From Paracoccus lichenicola (GTDB taxonomy: Bacteria > Pseudomonadota > Alphaproteobacteria > Rhodobacterales > Rhodobacteraceae), in NCBI RefSeq assembly GCF_009708075.1, contig NZ_WMBT01000006.1:1-64000 (forward strand): a DNA stretch of 64,000 bases, read 5' to 3'. The notes under the pieces are model-generated. The model was given only the letters and a program-made list of their open reading frames with translations. It made no database searches and had not been told where the DNA came from. This document shows positions 53,588-61,430 of the stretch, in pieces (within the stretch, counting starts at the first letter, position 1; each line of letters opens with the position of its first letter). A program made the translations under genes and the position numbers.

Positions 53588-54706
53588 ATGGATACCGGGC
53601 ATCTTCCTTTCGACAGGCGCAGCCAGGCGGACGACGACCTGACGGTGCTGCGGCTGATCCGGTCGCGCCGGGTGGGTCCTACGACCTATCACCGGCTGAT
53701 CGCCGAACACGGCAGCGCGCGGGCAGCCTTAGACGCCCTGCCCGCCATCGCGGCGGCGGCAGGCATTGCCGATTATGAGGCCTGCCCCGAAGGCGTGGCG
53801 GCGGCGGAACTGGCGGCAGGGCGCAAGGTCGGCGCCCGGCTGATCCGCTGCGATTCGCCGCTTTACCCGGCGGCGCTGCGCGAGATCGACGGCGCCCCGC
53901 CGATCCTCTGGGTGCGCGGCGATCCCGCCTGGCTGTCGAAGAACCCGGTGGCGGTGATCGGGGCGCGCAACGCCTCATCCTTGGGCCTGCGCATGGCGCG
54001 CGGCATGGCGGCGGGGTTGGGAGAAGCGGGACACACCGTCGTGGCGGGCCTGGCGCGGGGCATCGACACCGCCGCCCATAACGCCGCCCTGCCCACGGGC
54101 ACCATCGCCGTGATGGCGGGGGGCGTCGATGTGATCTATCCGGCGGAAAACGTCATCCTGGCCGCGCAGATCGCGGAAAAGGGCGTGCTGGTGTCCGAAC
54201 AGCCGCCCGGAACCGAACCGCAGGCCCGCCATTTCCCGACCCGCAACCGCATCGTGTCCGGCCTGTCCCTGGCCGTGGTGGTGATCGAGGCCGCGCACCG
54301 GTCCGGCACCCTGATCACCGCCAAGAACGCCCTGGACCAGGGACGAGAGGTCATGGCCGTGCCGGGCCATCCGATGGATGCCCGCGCCTCGGGCTGCAAC
54401 CAGCTGATCCGCGACGGCGCGGTGCTGGTGCGCAATTCGGCCGATGTCTGCACAGCGCTTGGCCGCGAGACCGAACCCGTGGGCATGGCCGAGGCACCCC
54501 CTGTTCCCCTCGCCCGCCCCCAACCGGTCGAGACCGGGGAAATCGAGGCGCGGATCCTGTCGCGGCTCGGCCCCTCGCCCTCGGATGAAAACGACGTGAT
54601 CCGCGACTTGGGCCTGCCTGCCGCTGCAGCCAGTGCCGCGATCCTGTCGCTGGAATTGCAGGGACGTTTGCTGCGCGTGCCGGGCGGACGGCTGGCGCTT
54701 GGCTGA
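53588..54706 (+). CDS. dprA: DNA-processing protein DprA
   Basis: RecA loader that protects incoming single-stranded DNA during natural transformation. The 372-residue protein has an N-terminal SAM-like part, the Rossmann core (about 95-300) with VAVIGARNASSLGLRMARGM, VAGLARGIDTAAHNAAL and the winged-helix tail (about 310-372). The ATG follows CCGGAGGC. It precedes topA, a frequent pairing. Confidence 0.94.
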   Translation: MDTGHLPFDRRSQADDDLTVLRLIRSRRVGPTTYHRLIAEHGSARAALDALPAIAAAAGIADYEACPEGVAAAELAAGRKVGARLIRCDSPLYPAALREIDGAPPILWVRGDPAWLSKNPVAVIGARNASSLGLRMARGMAAGLGEAGHTVVAGLARGIDTAAHNAALPTGTIAVMAGGVDVIYPAENVILAAQIAEKGVLVSEQPPGTEPQARHFPTRNRIVSGLSLAVVVIEAAHRSGTLITAKNALDQGREVMAVPGHPMDARASGCNQLIRDGAVLVRNSADVCTALGRETEPVGMAEAPPVPLARPQPVETGEIEARILSRLGPSPSDENDVIRDLGLPAAAASAAILSLELQGRLLRVPGGRLALG

Positions 54707-54738
54707 GGGCGGCACGGGCGGCGGGTGATTTCGCCCGG

Positions 54739-54767
54739 TTGACACTGGCAGGCACCGCACCCATCTT
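54739..54767 (+). promoter_or_regulatory. Probable promoter of topA
   Basis: A perfect TTGACA (54739-54744) is followed after 17 bases by CATCTT (54762-54767), about 33 bases before the topA ATG. The -35 is ideal and the -10 weak. Confidence 0.45.
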
Positions 54768-54800
54768 GCCGCCCCATTGCAAGGTGCGCCCCGAGGTAAC

Positions 54801-57497
54801 ATGCCCGTCGTCGTCGTCGAATCCCCGGCCAAGGCCAAGACCATCGAAAAATACCTCGGCGGCGACTATCGCGTGCTGGCCTCGTTCGGCCATGTCCGCG
54901 ACCTGCCGCCCAAGGACGGCAGCGTCGATCCGAACGACGATTTCGCCATGAAATGGGAGGTCGCGGCAGACAGCAAGAAGCACCTCAAGGCCATCAAGGA
55001 CGCGCTGAAGGACGACCAGAACCTGATTCTGGCCACCGACCCCGACCGCGAAGGCGAGGCGATTTCCTGGCACCTGCTGGAAGCCCTGTCCCCTGCCCTG
55101 AAGAAGGGCGCCGGGGTCAGCCGCGTCACCTTCAACGCCATCACCAAGGCCGCCGTGACCGAGGCGATGGCCCATCCCCGCCAGATCGACCAGCCGCTGG
55201 TCGATGCCTATCTGGCGCGCCGCGCGCTGGATTACCTGGTGGGCTTCAACCTGTCGCCGGTCCTGTGGCGCAAGCTGCCGGGCGCGAAATCGGCGGGCCG
55301 CGTGCAATCGGTCTGCCTGCGCCTGATCGTGGACCGGGAAATGGAGATCGAGGCCTTCAAGGCCCGCGAATACTGGTCGGTCCATGCGCGCCTGGCCACC
55401 CCGGGCGGGGCGGAATACGACGCGCAGCTTGTCTCGCTGGCCGGGTCCAAGCTGGACCGGTTCGACCTGCCTGACGCCGAAAAGGCCGCGATGGCCGTCA
55501 GCGCGGTCGCCAGCCGCGACCTGGGCGTGACGGGCGTCACCGCCAAGCCCGCGACCCGCAACCCCTGGCCGCCCTTCATGACCTCGACCCTGCAACAGGA
55601 AGCGTCGCGCAAGCTGGGCATGGGCGCCAAGGCCTGCATGTCGGCGGCGCAGCGCCTGTACGAGGCCGGGTTGATCACCTACATGCGGACCGACGGCATC
55701 GACATGGCGCCCGAGGCCGTCCATGCCGCCCGCGACGCGATCCGCGCCAAATTCGGCGACAATTACGTCCCGAAAAGCCCGCGCATGTACAAGAACAAGG
55801 CCAAGAACGCGCAGGAGGCGCATGAATGCATCCGCCCGACCGACATGATGCTGTCGCCCGATCGGCTGAAGGTTTCGGCGGAGGACCAGCGCAAGCTTTA
55901 CGACCTGATCTGGAAGCGGACCATCGCCAGCCAGATGGAAGCCGCGCGGATGGAACGCACCACCGTGGACATCGCCAGCCCCGACAACCAGGTGGGCCTG
56001 CGCGCCACCGGACAGGTGATGCTGTTCGACGGCTTCCTGCGCGTCTATGACCAGGGCCGCGACGACGAGGACGGCGAGGACAGCGCCCGCCTGCCCGCGA
56101 TCAAGGAAGGCGAGGCAGCGAAGCTGGTGGGCCAAGCTTTCGAGGCCGAGTTCGCCAAGGCCCGCGAAAAGGACGATCCGGTCCCCTCTGCCCCCGCAGG
56201 CCAGCGCGCCGCCCCCGGCCTTTTGCTGAACGACAGCGCCGCCGTGGCCGCCCGCCAGCATTTCACCCAGCCGCCCCCCCGCTATACCGAGGCCACGCTG
56301 GTCAAGCGCATGGAGGAACTGGGCATCGGCCGCCCCTCCACCTATGCCAGCATCGTCACCACGATCCAGGACCGCGAATACGTCCGCAAGGACAAGAACC
56401 GCCTGATCCCCGAGGACAAGGGGCGACTGGTCACGGTGTTCCTGACCAAATACTTCCCGCGCTATGTCAGCTATGACTTCACGGCGGATCTGGAAAATGA
56501 ACTGGACGAGATCAGCGCCGGCGACCTGCTGTGGCGCGAGGTCCTGGCACGGTTCTGGAAGGATTTCTCGAAGGCGCTCGAAGGCACGTCGGAACTGCGC
56601 ATCACCGAGGTTCTGGACGCCATCGACGACGCGCTTTCCCCGCATCTTTACCCGCCGCGCGCCGATGGGGGCGATCCGCGCGAGTGTCCGTTGTGCGGCA
56701 AGGGGCGGCTGAACTTGAAGACCGCGCGGTCGGGCGGGGCCTTCATCGGCTGCACGAACTATCCCGAATGCCGCTATACCCGCCCGATCTCCGCGCCCGA
56801 TGGCGAGGACGCCGTGGGCGACCGCATCCTGGGCCATGACAACGGCGATCCGATCAGCCTCAAGACCGGGCGCTTCGGTCCCTATGTCCAGCGGGGCGAG
56901 GCGACCGAGGACAATCCCAAACCCGCCCGGTCCTCGATCCCCAAGGGCTGGAACCCGGCCACGCTGGATCTGGAAAAGGCGGTGCAGTTGCTGTCACTGC
57001 CGCGCCCCATCGGACCGCACCCCGAGGATGGCGCGTTGATCGAGGCCGGACTTGGCCGCTTCGGTCCCTATGTGAAGCACGGGTCGAAATACGCGAACCT
57101 GCCCGATGCGGACGAGGTCTTCACCATCGGCATGAACCGCGCGGTCGAGGTTCTGGCCGCCAAGCAGACGCGCGGGCGCGCAGCCGCTGCGGCGCCCCTG
57201 CGCGAATTGGGCGATCATCCCGACGGCGGCGCGATCCAGGTGATGAGCGGGCGCTATGGCCCCTATGTCAAATGGGACAAGGTGAACGCCACCCTGCCGC
57301 GTGACGTGACCCCCGAGGATCTGACGGTCGAACAGGCGCTCGAGTTGATCGCGGCCAAGGCGGGCAAGTCGCCTGTCAGGAAGAAGGCCGCGCCCAAGGC
57401 CAAGGCCGCGACCCTGGCAAAGAAACCGGCAGCGAAGAAAACCGCGGCGAAAAAGGCCTTGCCCAAGAAGGCCGTGAAAAAGGCAGCCGAAGCCTAG
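54801..57497 (+). CDS. topA: DNA topoisomerase I
   Basis: Type IA topoisomerase relaxing negative supercoils. The 898-residue protein has the TOPRIM domain (MPVVVVESPAKAKTIEKYLG onwards, with TDPDREGEAISWH), the catalytic tyrosine Y294 in GLITYMRTDGID, one four-cysteine zinc finger (CPLCGKGRL ... GCTNYPECRY), three GRFGPYV-type C-terminal repeats and a long Lys/Ala tail that binds DNA. The start is at MPVVVV; an upstream in-frame start adds eight unconserved residues. Confidence 0.97.
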   Translation: MPVVVVESPAKAKTIEKYLGGDYRVLASFGHVRDLPPKDGSVDPNDDFAMKWEVAADSKKHLKAIKDALKDDQNLILATDPDREGEAISWHLLEALSPALKKGAGVSRVTFNAITKAAVTEAMAHPRQIDQPLVDAYLARRALDYLVGFNLSPVLWRKLPGAKSAGRVQSVCLRLIVDREMEIEAFKAREYWSVHARLATPGGAEYDAQLVSLAGSKLDRFDLPDAEKAAMAVSAVASRDLGVTGVTAKPATRNPWPPFMTSTLQQEASRKLGMGAKACMSAAQRLYEAGLITYMRTDGIDMAPEAVHAARDAIRAKFGDNYVPKSPRMYKNKAKNAQEAHECIRPTDMMLSPDRLKVSAEDQRKLYDLIWKRTIASQMEAARMERTTVDIASPDNQVGLRATGQVMLFDGFLRVYDQGRDDEDGEDSARLPAIKEGEAAKLVGQAFEAEFAKAREKDDPVPSAPAGQRAAPGLLLNDSAAVAARQHFTQPPPRYTEATLVKRMEELGIGRPSTYASIVTTIQDREYVRKDKNRLIPEDKGRLVTVFLTKYFPRYVSYDFTADLENELDEISAGDLLWREVLARFWKDFSKALEGTSELRITEVLDAIDDALSPHLYPPRADGGDPRECPLCGKGRLNLKTARSGGAFIGCTNYPECRYTRPISAPDGEDAVGDRILGHDNGDPISLKTGRFGPYVQRGEATEDNPKPARSSIPKGWNPATLDLEKAVQLLSLPRPIGPHPEDGALIEAGLGRFGPYVKHGSKYANLPDADEVFTIGMNRAVEVLAAKQTRGRAAAAAPLRELGDHPDGGAIQVMSGRYGPYVKWDKVNATLPRDVTPEDLTVEQALELIAAKAGKSPVRKKAAPKAKAATLAKKPAAKKTAAKKALPKKAVKKAAEA

Positions 57498-57631
57498 TCC
57501 CGGCCGCGTTGGGACAGGCGGGCTGTCGCAGTCGCCGCGGCAGCTTGCCTGCCATGCTCATGCGGACCTGGCCCCGTTGCACGGGCCCTGGCCTTGGGGC
57601 CGTCGGGATGCCGCCACGCTGCACCGCCGCA

Positions 57632-57660
57632 TTGACTTGCCGCAGCACGCAAGCGACAAA
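57632..57660 (+). promoter_or_regulatory. Possible promoter of the CoA-transferase genes
   Basis: TTGACT (57632-57637) with 17 bases to GACAAA (57655-57660), ending about 31 bases before the scoA ATG. The -10 is poor. The spacer contains GCACGCAAGCG, which resembles GCACGCAAACG in the ecm-ccr gap. Confidence 0.3.
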
Positions 57661-57691
57661 TTCGCAGCAAGGTCATTTTGGGGGAGGGACG

Positions 57692-58396
57692 ATGAAAAAG
57701 GTCTATGCCACGGCAGCCGAGGCACTGGAGGGGTTGCTGCATGACGGGATGATCATCGCGGCGGGGGGCTTTGGCCTTTGCGGCATCCCCGAGCTGCTGA
57801 TCGCCGCCATCCGCGACGCGGGCACCAGGGATCTGACGGTCGCCAGCAACAACTGCGGCGTCGATGACTTCGGCCTGGGGATCCTGCTGCAAACGCGGCA
57901 GATCAGGAAGATGATCTCGTCCTATGTCGGCGAGAACGCCGAGTTCATGCGCCAGTATCTGTCCGGCGAGCTGGAGCTGGAGTTCAACCCGCAGGGCACG
58001 CTGGCCGAACGGATGCGCGCGGGCGGCAGCGGCATCCCCGGGTTCTACACCAAGACCGGGGTGGGCACCGTCATCGCCGAGGGCAAGGAAGTGAAGAATT
58101 TCGACGGTCAGGACTATATCCTGGAACGCGGCATCGTCGCGGATCTGTCCATCGTCAAGGCCTGGAAGGCCGACGACACCGGCAACCTGGTGTTCCGCAA
58201 GACCGCCCGCAACTTCAACCCGCCCGCCGCCATGTGCGGCAAGGTTTGCGTGGCCGAGGTCGAGGAGATCGTCCCGCGCGGGTCGCTGGACCCCGACGGG
58301 ATCCACCTGCCCGGCATCTATGTGCATCGGATCGTCCAGGGGCAGCACGAAAAGCGCATCGAACAGCGCACGGTTCGGAAGAGGGAGACTGCCTGA
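57692..58396 (+). CDS. scoA: 3-oxoacid CoA-transferase subunit A
   Basis: Alpha subunit of succinyl-CoA:3-ketoacid (acetoacetate) CoA-transferase, activating acetoacetate in ketone-body or PHB breakdown. The 234-residue protein has the glycine-rich CoA motif AAGGFGLCGIPELLI (23-37), SNNCGVDDFGLGILL and GIPGFYTKTGVGT. The ATG follows GGGGGAGGG. The stop overlaps the scoB ATG by one base. Confidence 0.94.
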   Translation: MKKVYATAAEALEGLLHDGMIIAAGGFGLCGIPELLIAAIRDAGTRDLTVASNNCGVDDFGLGILLQTRQIRKMISSYVGENAEFMRQYLSGELELEFNPQGTLAERMRAGGSGIPGFYTKTGVGTVIAEGKEVKNFDGQDYILERGIVADLSIVKAWKADDTGNLVFRKTARNFNPPAAMCGKVCVAEVEEIVPRGSLDPDGIHLPGIYVHRIVQGQHEKRIEQRTVRKRETA

Positions 58397-59022
58397 TGGC
58401 GTGGGACAGGAACCAGATGGCCGCGCGGGCGGCGCAGGAACTGGAAGACGGGATGTACGTGAACCTCGGCATCGGGATCCCGACGCTGGTCGCCAATTAC
58501 GTGGGCGACAAGGACATCACCCTGCAATCGGAAAACGGGATGCTGGGGATGGGACCGTTTCCGTATGAGGGCGAGGAAGACCCGGATCTCATCAACGCGG
58601 GCAAGCAGACCATCACCGAACTGGACCGCACCGCCTATTTCGACAGCGCGACCAGCTTCGGCATGATCCGCGGCGGCAAGATCGCCGCCGCCATCCTGGG
58701 CGCGATGGAGGTGGCCGAGAACGGCGATCTGGCGAACTGGATGATCCCGGGCAAGCTGGTCAAGGGCATGGGCGGCGCCATGGACCTGGTCGCGGGCGTG
58801 GGCCGGGTGATCGTGGTCATGGACCACACCAACAAGGCGGGCGAATCCAAGGTCCTGCGCGAATGCACCCTGCCCCTGACCGGCAAGGGCGTGGTGGACC
58901 GCATCATCACCAATCTGGGCGTTCTGGACGTGGTGCCGGGGGGCCTGCGCATCGTCGAATGCGCGGACGGCGTGACCGAGCAGGAACTGCGCGCCGCGAC
59001 CGAGGCGACGATCGTTTCCTAA
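58396..59022 (+). CDS. scoB: 3-oxoacid CoA-transferase subunit B
   Basis: Catalytic beta subunit of the same enzyme. The 208-residue protein contains the glutamate that forms the CoA thioester in QSENGMLGMG (E46), NLGIGIPTLVANYV and the C-terminal TDLGV-like ITNLGVLDVVPGGLRIVE. It is followed by a perfect terminator. Confidence 0.95.
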   Translation: MAWDRNQMAARAAQELEDGMYVNLGIGIPTLVANYVGDKDITLQSENGMLGMGPFPYEGEEDPDLINAGKQTITELDRTAYFDSATSFGMIRGGKIAAAILGAMEVAENGDLANWMIPGKLVKGMGGAMDLVAGVGRVIVVMDHTNKAGESKVLRECTLPLTGKGVVDRIITNLGVLDVVPGGLRIVECADGVTEQELRAATEATIVS

Positions 59023-59102
59023 CCTGTCGTACAATGGAAATGTCGGCGGGGGCCTTGCCCCCCGTCGCCGTTTCGGCGGGGCCTGCCGGCCCTTCTCGAC
59101 TG

Positions 59103-59125
59103 AAAAAGGTCCACTGGACCTTTTT
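59103..59125 (+). terminator. Rho-independent terminator of scoAB
   Basis: AAAAAGGTCC (59103-59112) pairs with GGACCTTTTT (59116-59125) around three bases. The symmetric A and T runs let it work on both strands. It starts about 80 bases after the scoB stop. Confidence 0.85.
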
Positions 59126-59139
59126 CCGGGCGTCTCGAA

Positions 59140-59170
59140 GCCCCAGGATATTTGGATAAAGGTGAATGGC
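59140..59170 (+). repeat. Dispersed intergenic repeat copy 6, tail forms a ribosome-binding site
   Basis: CCCCAGGATATTTGGATAAA then GGTGAATGGC, the conserved end of the repeat, runs directly into an ATG at 59171. Its AAAGGTG lies six bases before that ATG, so the repeat end supplies the Shine-Dalgarno of the next gene. Confidence 0.55.
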
Positions 59171-59743
59171 ATGACTGCCGACCAGATCGCCGCGTTGTTC
59201 ACCCGCACCGACGGGACGTTTCTGTGCGCCCGCTGGGGGCGGCCGGTGGCGCCGGTGATCTTTGGGCTGGCCGATGAAAGCCTGGACATCTTCCGCGGCG
59301 CGATCCGGGCGGGTTTTGCCCATGCCCGGCATCCGCTGACGGACGCCGACCCCGAGATGGGCGCGAACCTGATGCTGTTCTTCGTGCGCGACTGGCCGGA
59401 TCTGGCCGGCATTCCCGACCTGGACCGGCTGACCGACGCGCCCGGCCTGCCCGACCGGCTGGCCCGCACTGACGCCGATCAATACCGCATGTTCCGCTTT
59501 GACCCCGACGGCGGCATCCGTGCCTGCCTGGGTTTCCTGCGCATGGGGGGCCGGCTGGCCGACAGCCATCCGGGGCAACTGGCCGAGGCGCTGTTCATGC
59601 GCTGCGCGCTGACCTTCGCGCGCGACATCGCGCCCTCGGCCCCCGTGGCGGCGCTGATCCGGGCGGCTTATGATCCGGTCCTGCCGGTCGCGGCCACCGA
59701 TCCGGCCCATGCCCTGCGGCTGGCGGCAAGGATGGGCGCATGA
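59171..59743 (+). CDS. Protein of unknown function upstream of ybgC
   Basis: A 190-residue soluble protein starting MTADQIAALFTRTDGTFLCA, followed by RWGRPVAPVIFGLADESLDI, with MGANLMLFFVRDW in the middle and GGIRACLGFLRMGG further on. No membrane segment or signal peptide is seen. I do not recognise a named family. A GTG at 59162 could add three residues, but the ATG fits the AAAGGTG site. Its stop overlaps the ybgC start (ATGA), tying it to the tol operon. Confidence 0.7.
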   Translation: MTADQIAALFTRTDGTFLCARWGRPVAPVIFGLADESLDIFRGAIRAGFAHARHPLTDADPEMGANLMLFFVRDWPDLAGIPDLDRLTDAPGLPDRLARTDADQYRMFRFDPDGGIRACLGFLRMGGRLADSHPGQLAEALFMRCALTFARDIAPSAPVAALIRAAYDPVLPVAATDPAHALRLAARMGA

Positions 59744-60132
59744 CACATCGGCTGCCCGTTCGTGTTTATTACGAGGACACCGACCTTGCCGGGATCGTTT
59801 ACTATGCGAACTACCTGAAATTCATCGAACGCGGCCGGTCGGAATGGCTGCGCGCGCTTGGCATCGACCAGGTGGCGCTGAAGGCCGGCGGCCATGTCTT
59901 CGCCGTCCGCCGCATCGAGGCCGATTACCTGCGCCCCGCCCGCTTCGACGACCTGCTGTCGGTGGAAACGGCGCTTTCGCAGATGACCGCCGCGCGGATC
60001 GTGGTGGACCAGACCGTCCGCCGCGGCCCCGACCTGCTGTTCACGGCCCGGGTGACGCTGGCCTGCCTGGACGGCGCGGGCCGCCCGGCGCGGCTGCCGA
60101 AAGGCCTGGCACAGGCCCTGGCAACGGGGTGA
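59740..60132 (+). CDS. ybgC: Tol-Pal-associated acyl-CoA thioesterase YbgC
   Basis: Hotdog-fold thioesterase encoded at the head of tol-pal operons. The 130-residue protein has the 4-hydroxybenzoyl-CoA-thioesterase-like active site in YYEDTDLAGIVYYANYLKFI (10-29, catalytic Asp in DTD) and ERGRSEWLRALG. Length fits. tolQ follows after about 145 bases. Confidence 0.93.
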   Translation: MTHRLPVRVYYEDTDLAGIVYYANYLKFIERGRSEWLRALGIDQVALKAGGHVFAVRRIEADYLRPARFDDLLSVETALSQMTAARIVVDQTVRRGPDLLFTARVTLACLDGAGRPARLPKGLAQALATG

Positions 60133-60277
60133 GGCGCGGGGGCCGCACTGTTTGAAAGTGACGGCATTGTGTTGCGGCAAGGGGCTGCAACCTGTGCCAG
60201 GAAGGCGCTAGAAGGCCTGCAAACCGACCGGACCACCGGTTGGATCCGCAATGGATCACGACGAAAAGGCAGTGACG

Positions 60278-60970
60278 ATGGAACCGATCCAGGCCGCGCA
60301 GGCCCTTGATTTCTCGCTGATGGCGCTGTTCGCGCGCGCCTCGCTGACGGTGCAGGTGGTGATGGTGCTGCTGATCATCGCCTCGGTCTGGGCCTGGGCG
60401 ATCATCATCCAGAAATTCCTGGCCTTCGCGCAGGCCCGGCGCGAGGCCGCGCGCTTTGACCGCAGCTTCTGGTCGGGCGAGCCGCTGGACGACCTTTATG
60501 ACCGGCTGGGCGAACGCCCCTCGGGCGCGTCGGAACGCATCTTCGCGGCGGGCATGACCGAATGGCGGCGCAGCCACCGCGACGACGGGGCGCTGATCCC
60601 CGGCGGCACGGCCCGCATCGACCGCGCCATGAACGTCGCCATCCAGCGCGAGGAATCGCGGCTGTTCCGGGGCCTGTCGTTCTTGGCAACGGTAGGGTCC
60701 ACCGCGCCCTTCATCGGGCTGTTCGGCACCGTCTGGGGCATCAAGACCGCGTTCGAGGGCATCGCCATGTCCCAGGATACCAGCCTGGCCGTCGTGGCCC
60801 CCGGCATCGCCGAGGCGCTGCTGGCGACCGCCCTGGGCCTCTTGGCCGCGATCCCGGCGGTGGTGTTCTACAACAAGCTGTCGGGCGACGCCGAGCGCGT
60901 GACCGGCAACTGGGAAGCGTTCGCCGACGAATTCTCGACCCTGCTGTCGCGCCAGATGGACGAGGCATAG
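60278..60970 (+). CDS. tolQ: Tol-Pal system protein TolQ
   Basis: Inner-membrane motor subunit that with TolR uses the proton gradient to energise TolA. The 230-residue protein has three membrane helices (about 24-43, 135-155, 170-190), with FLATVGSTAPFIGLFGTVWG and EALLATALGLLAAIPAVVFY as signature segments. The start at 60278 follows AAAAGG; an ATG at 60251 would add nine polar residues. Confidence 0.94.
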   Translation: MEPIQAAQALDFSLMALFARASLTVQVVMVLLIIASVWAWAIIIQKFLAFAQARREAARFDRSFWSGEPLDDLYDRLGERPSGASERIFAAGMTEWRRSHRDDGALIPGGTARIDRAMNVAIQREESRLFRGLSFLATVGSTAPFIGLFGTVWGIKTAFEGIAMSQDTSLAVVAPGIAEALLATALGLLAAIPAVVFYNKLSGDAERVTGNWEAFADEFSTLLSRQMDEA

Positions 60971-61426
60971 ATGTCGGGCGCCGTCGTCAAGCGGGTCAGC
61001 CGCAAGGGCCGGGGCCGGCGCCGCAACGCGCCGATGTCGGAAATCAACGTCACGCCCTTCGTGGACGTGATGCTGGTGCTGCTGGTGATCTTCATGGTGG
61101 CAGCACCCCTGATGACGGCGGGCGTGCCCCTGAACCTGCCGCAGACCGCCGCCACCGCCATGCCCACGGAACCCGAGGAACCGCTGGTGATCTCGATCCC
61201 TGCCGATGGCGAGGTCACGCTGATGGACGCGCCGGTGGCGCCCGACCAGATCGTCACGCGGTTGCGCGAAATCCTGGCGGGCCGTGAAAGCCAGCGGGTG
61301 TTTTTGCGCGCGGACGGGGCGATCCCCTATGCCCGCGTGGTGCAGGTGATGGGCGCGCTGAACGCGGCAGGCTTGTCGGACATCGTGCTGGTGACGGATA
61401 CCGGCGGTCCCAGGATGGACGGCTGA
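60971..61426 (+). CDS. tolR: Tol-Pal system protein TolR
   Basis: A 151-residue bitopic ExbD-family protein with a basic N-terminus, the motif SEINVTPFVDVMLVLLVIFM (about 24-43) carrying the proton-path aspartate, and a periplasmic domain ending DIVLVTDTGG. It follows tolQ with no gap. Confidence 0.95.
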   Translation: MSGAVVKRVSRKGRGRRRNAPMSEINVTPFVDVMLVLLVIFMVAAPLMTAGVPLNLPQTAATAMPTEPEEPLVISIPADGEVTLMDAPVAPDQIVTRLREILAGRESQRVFLRADGAIPYARVVQVMGALNAAGLSDIVLVTDTGGPRMDG

Positions 61427-61430
61427 GGAC

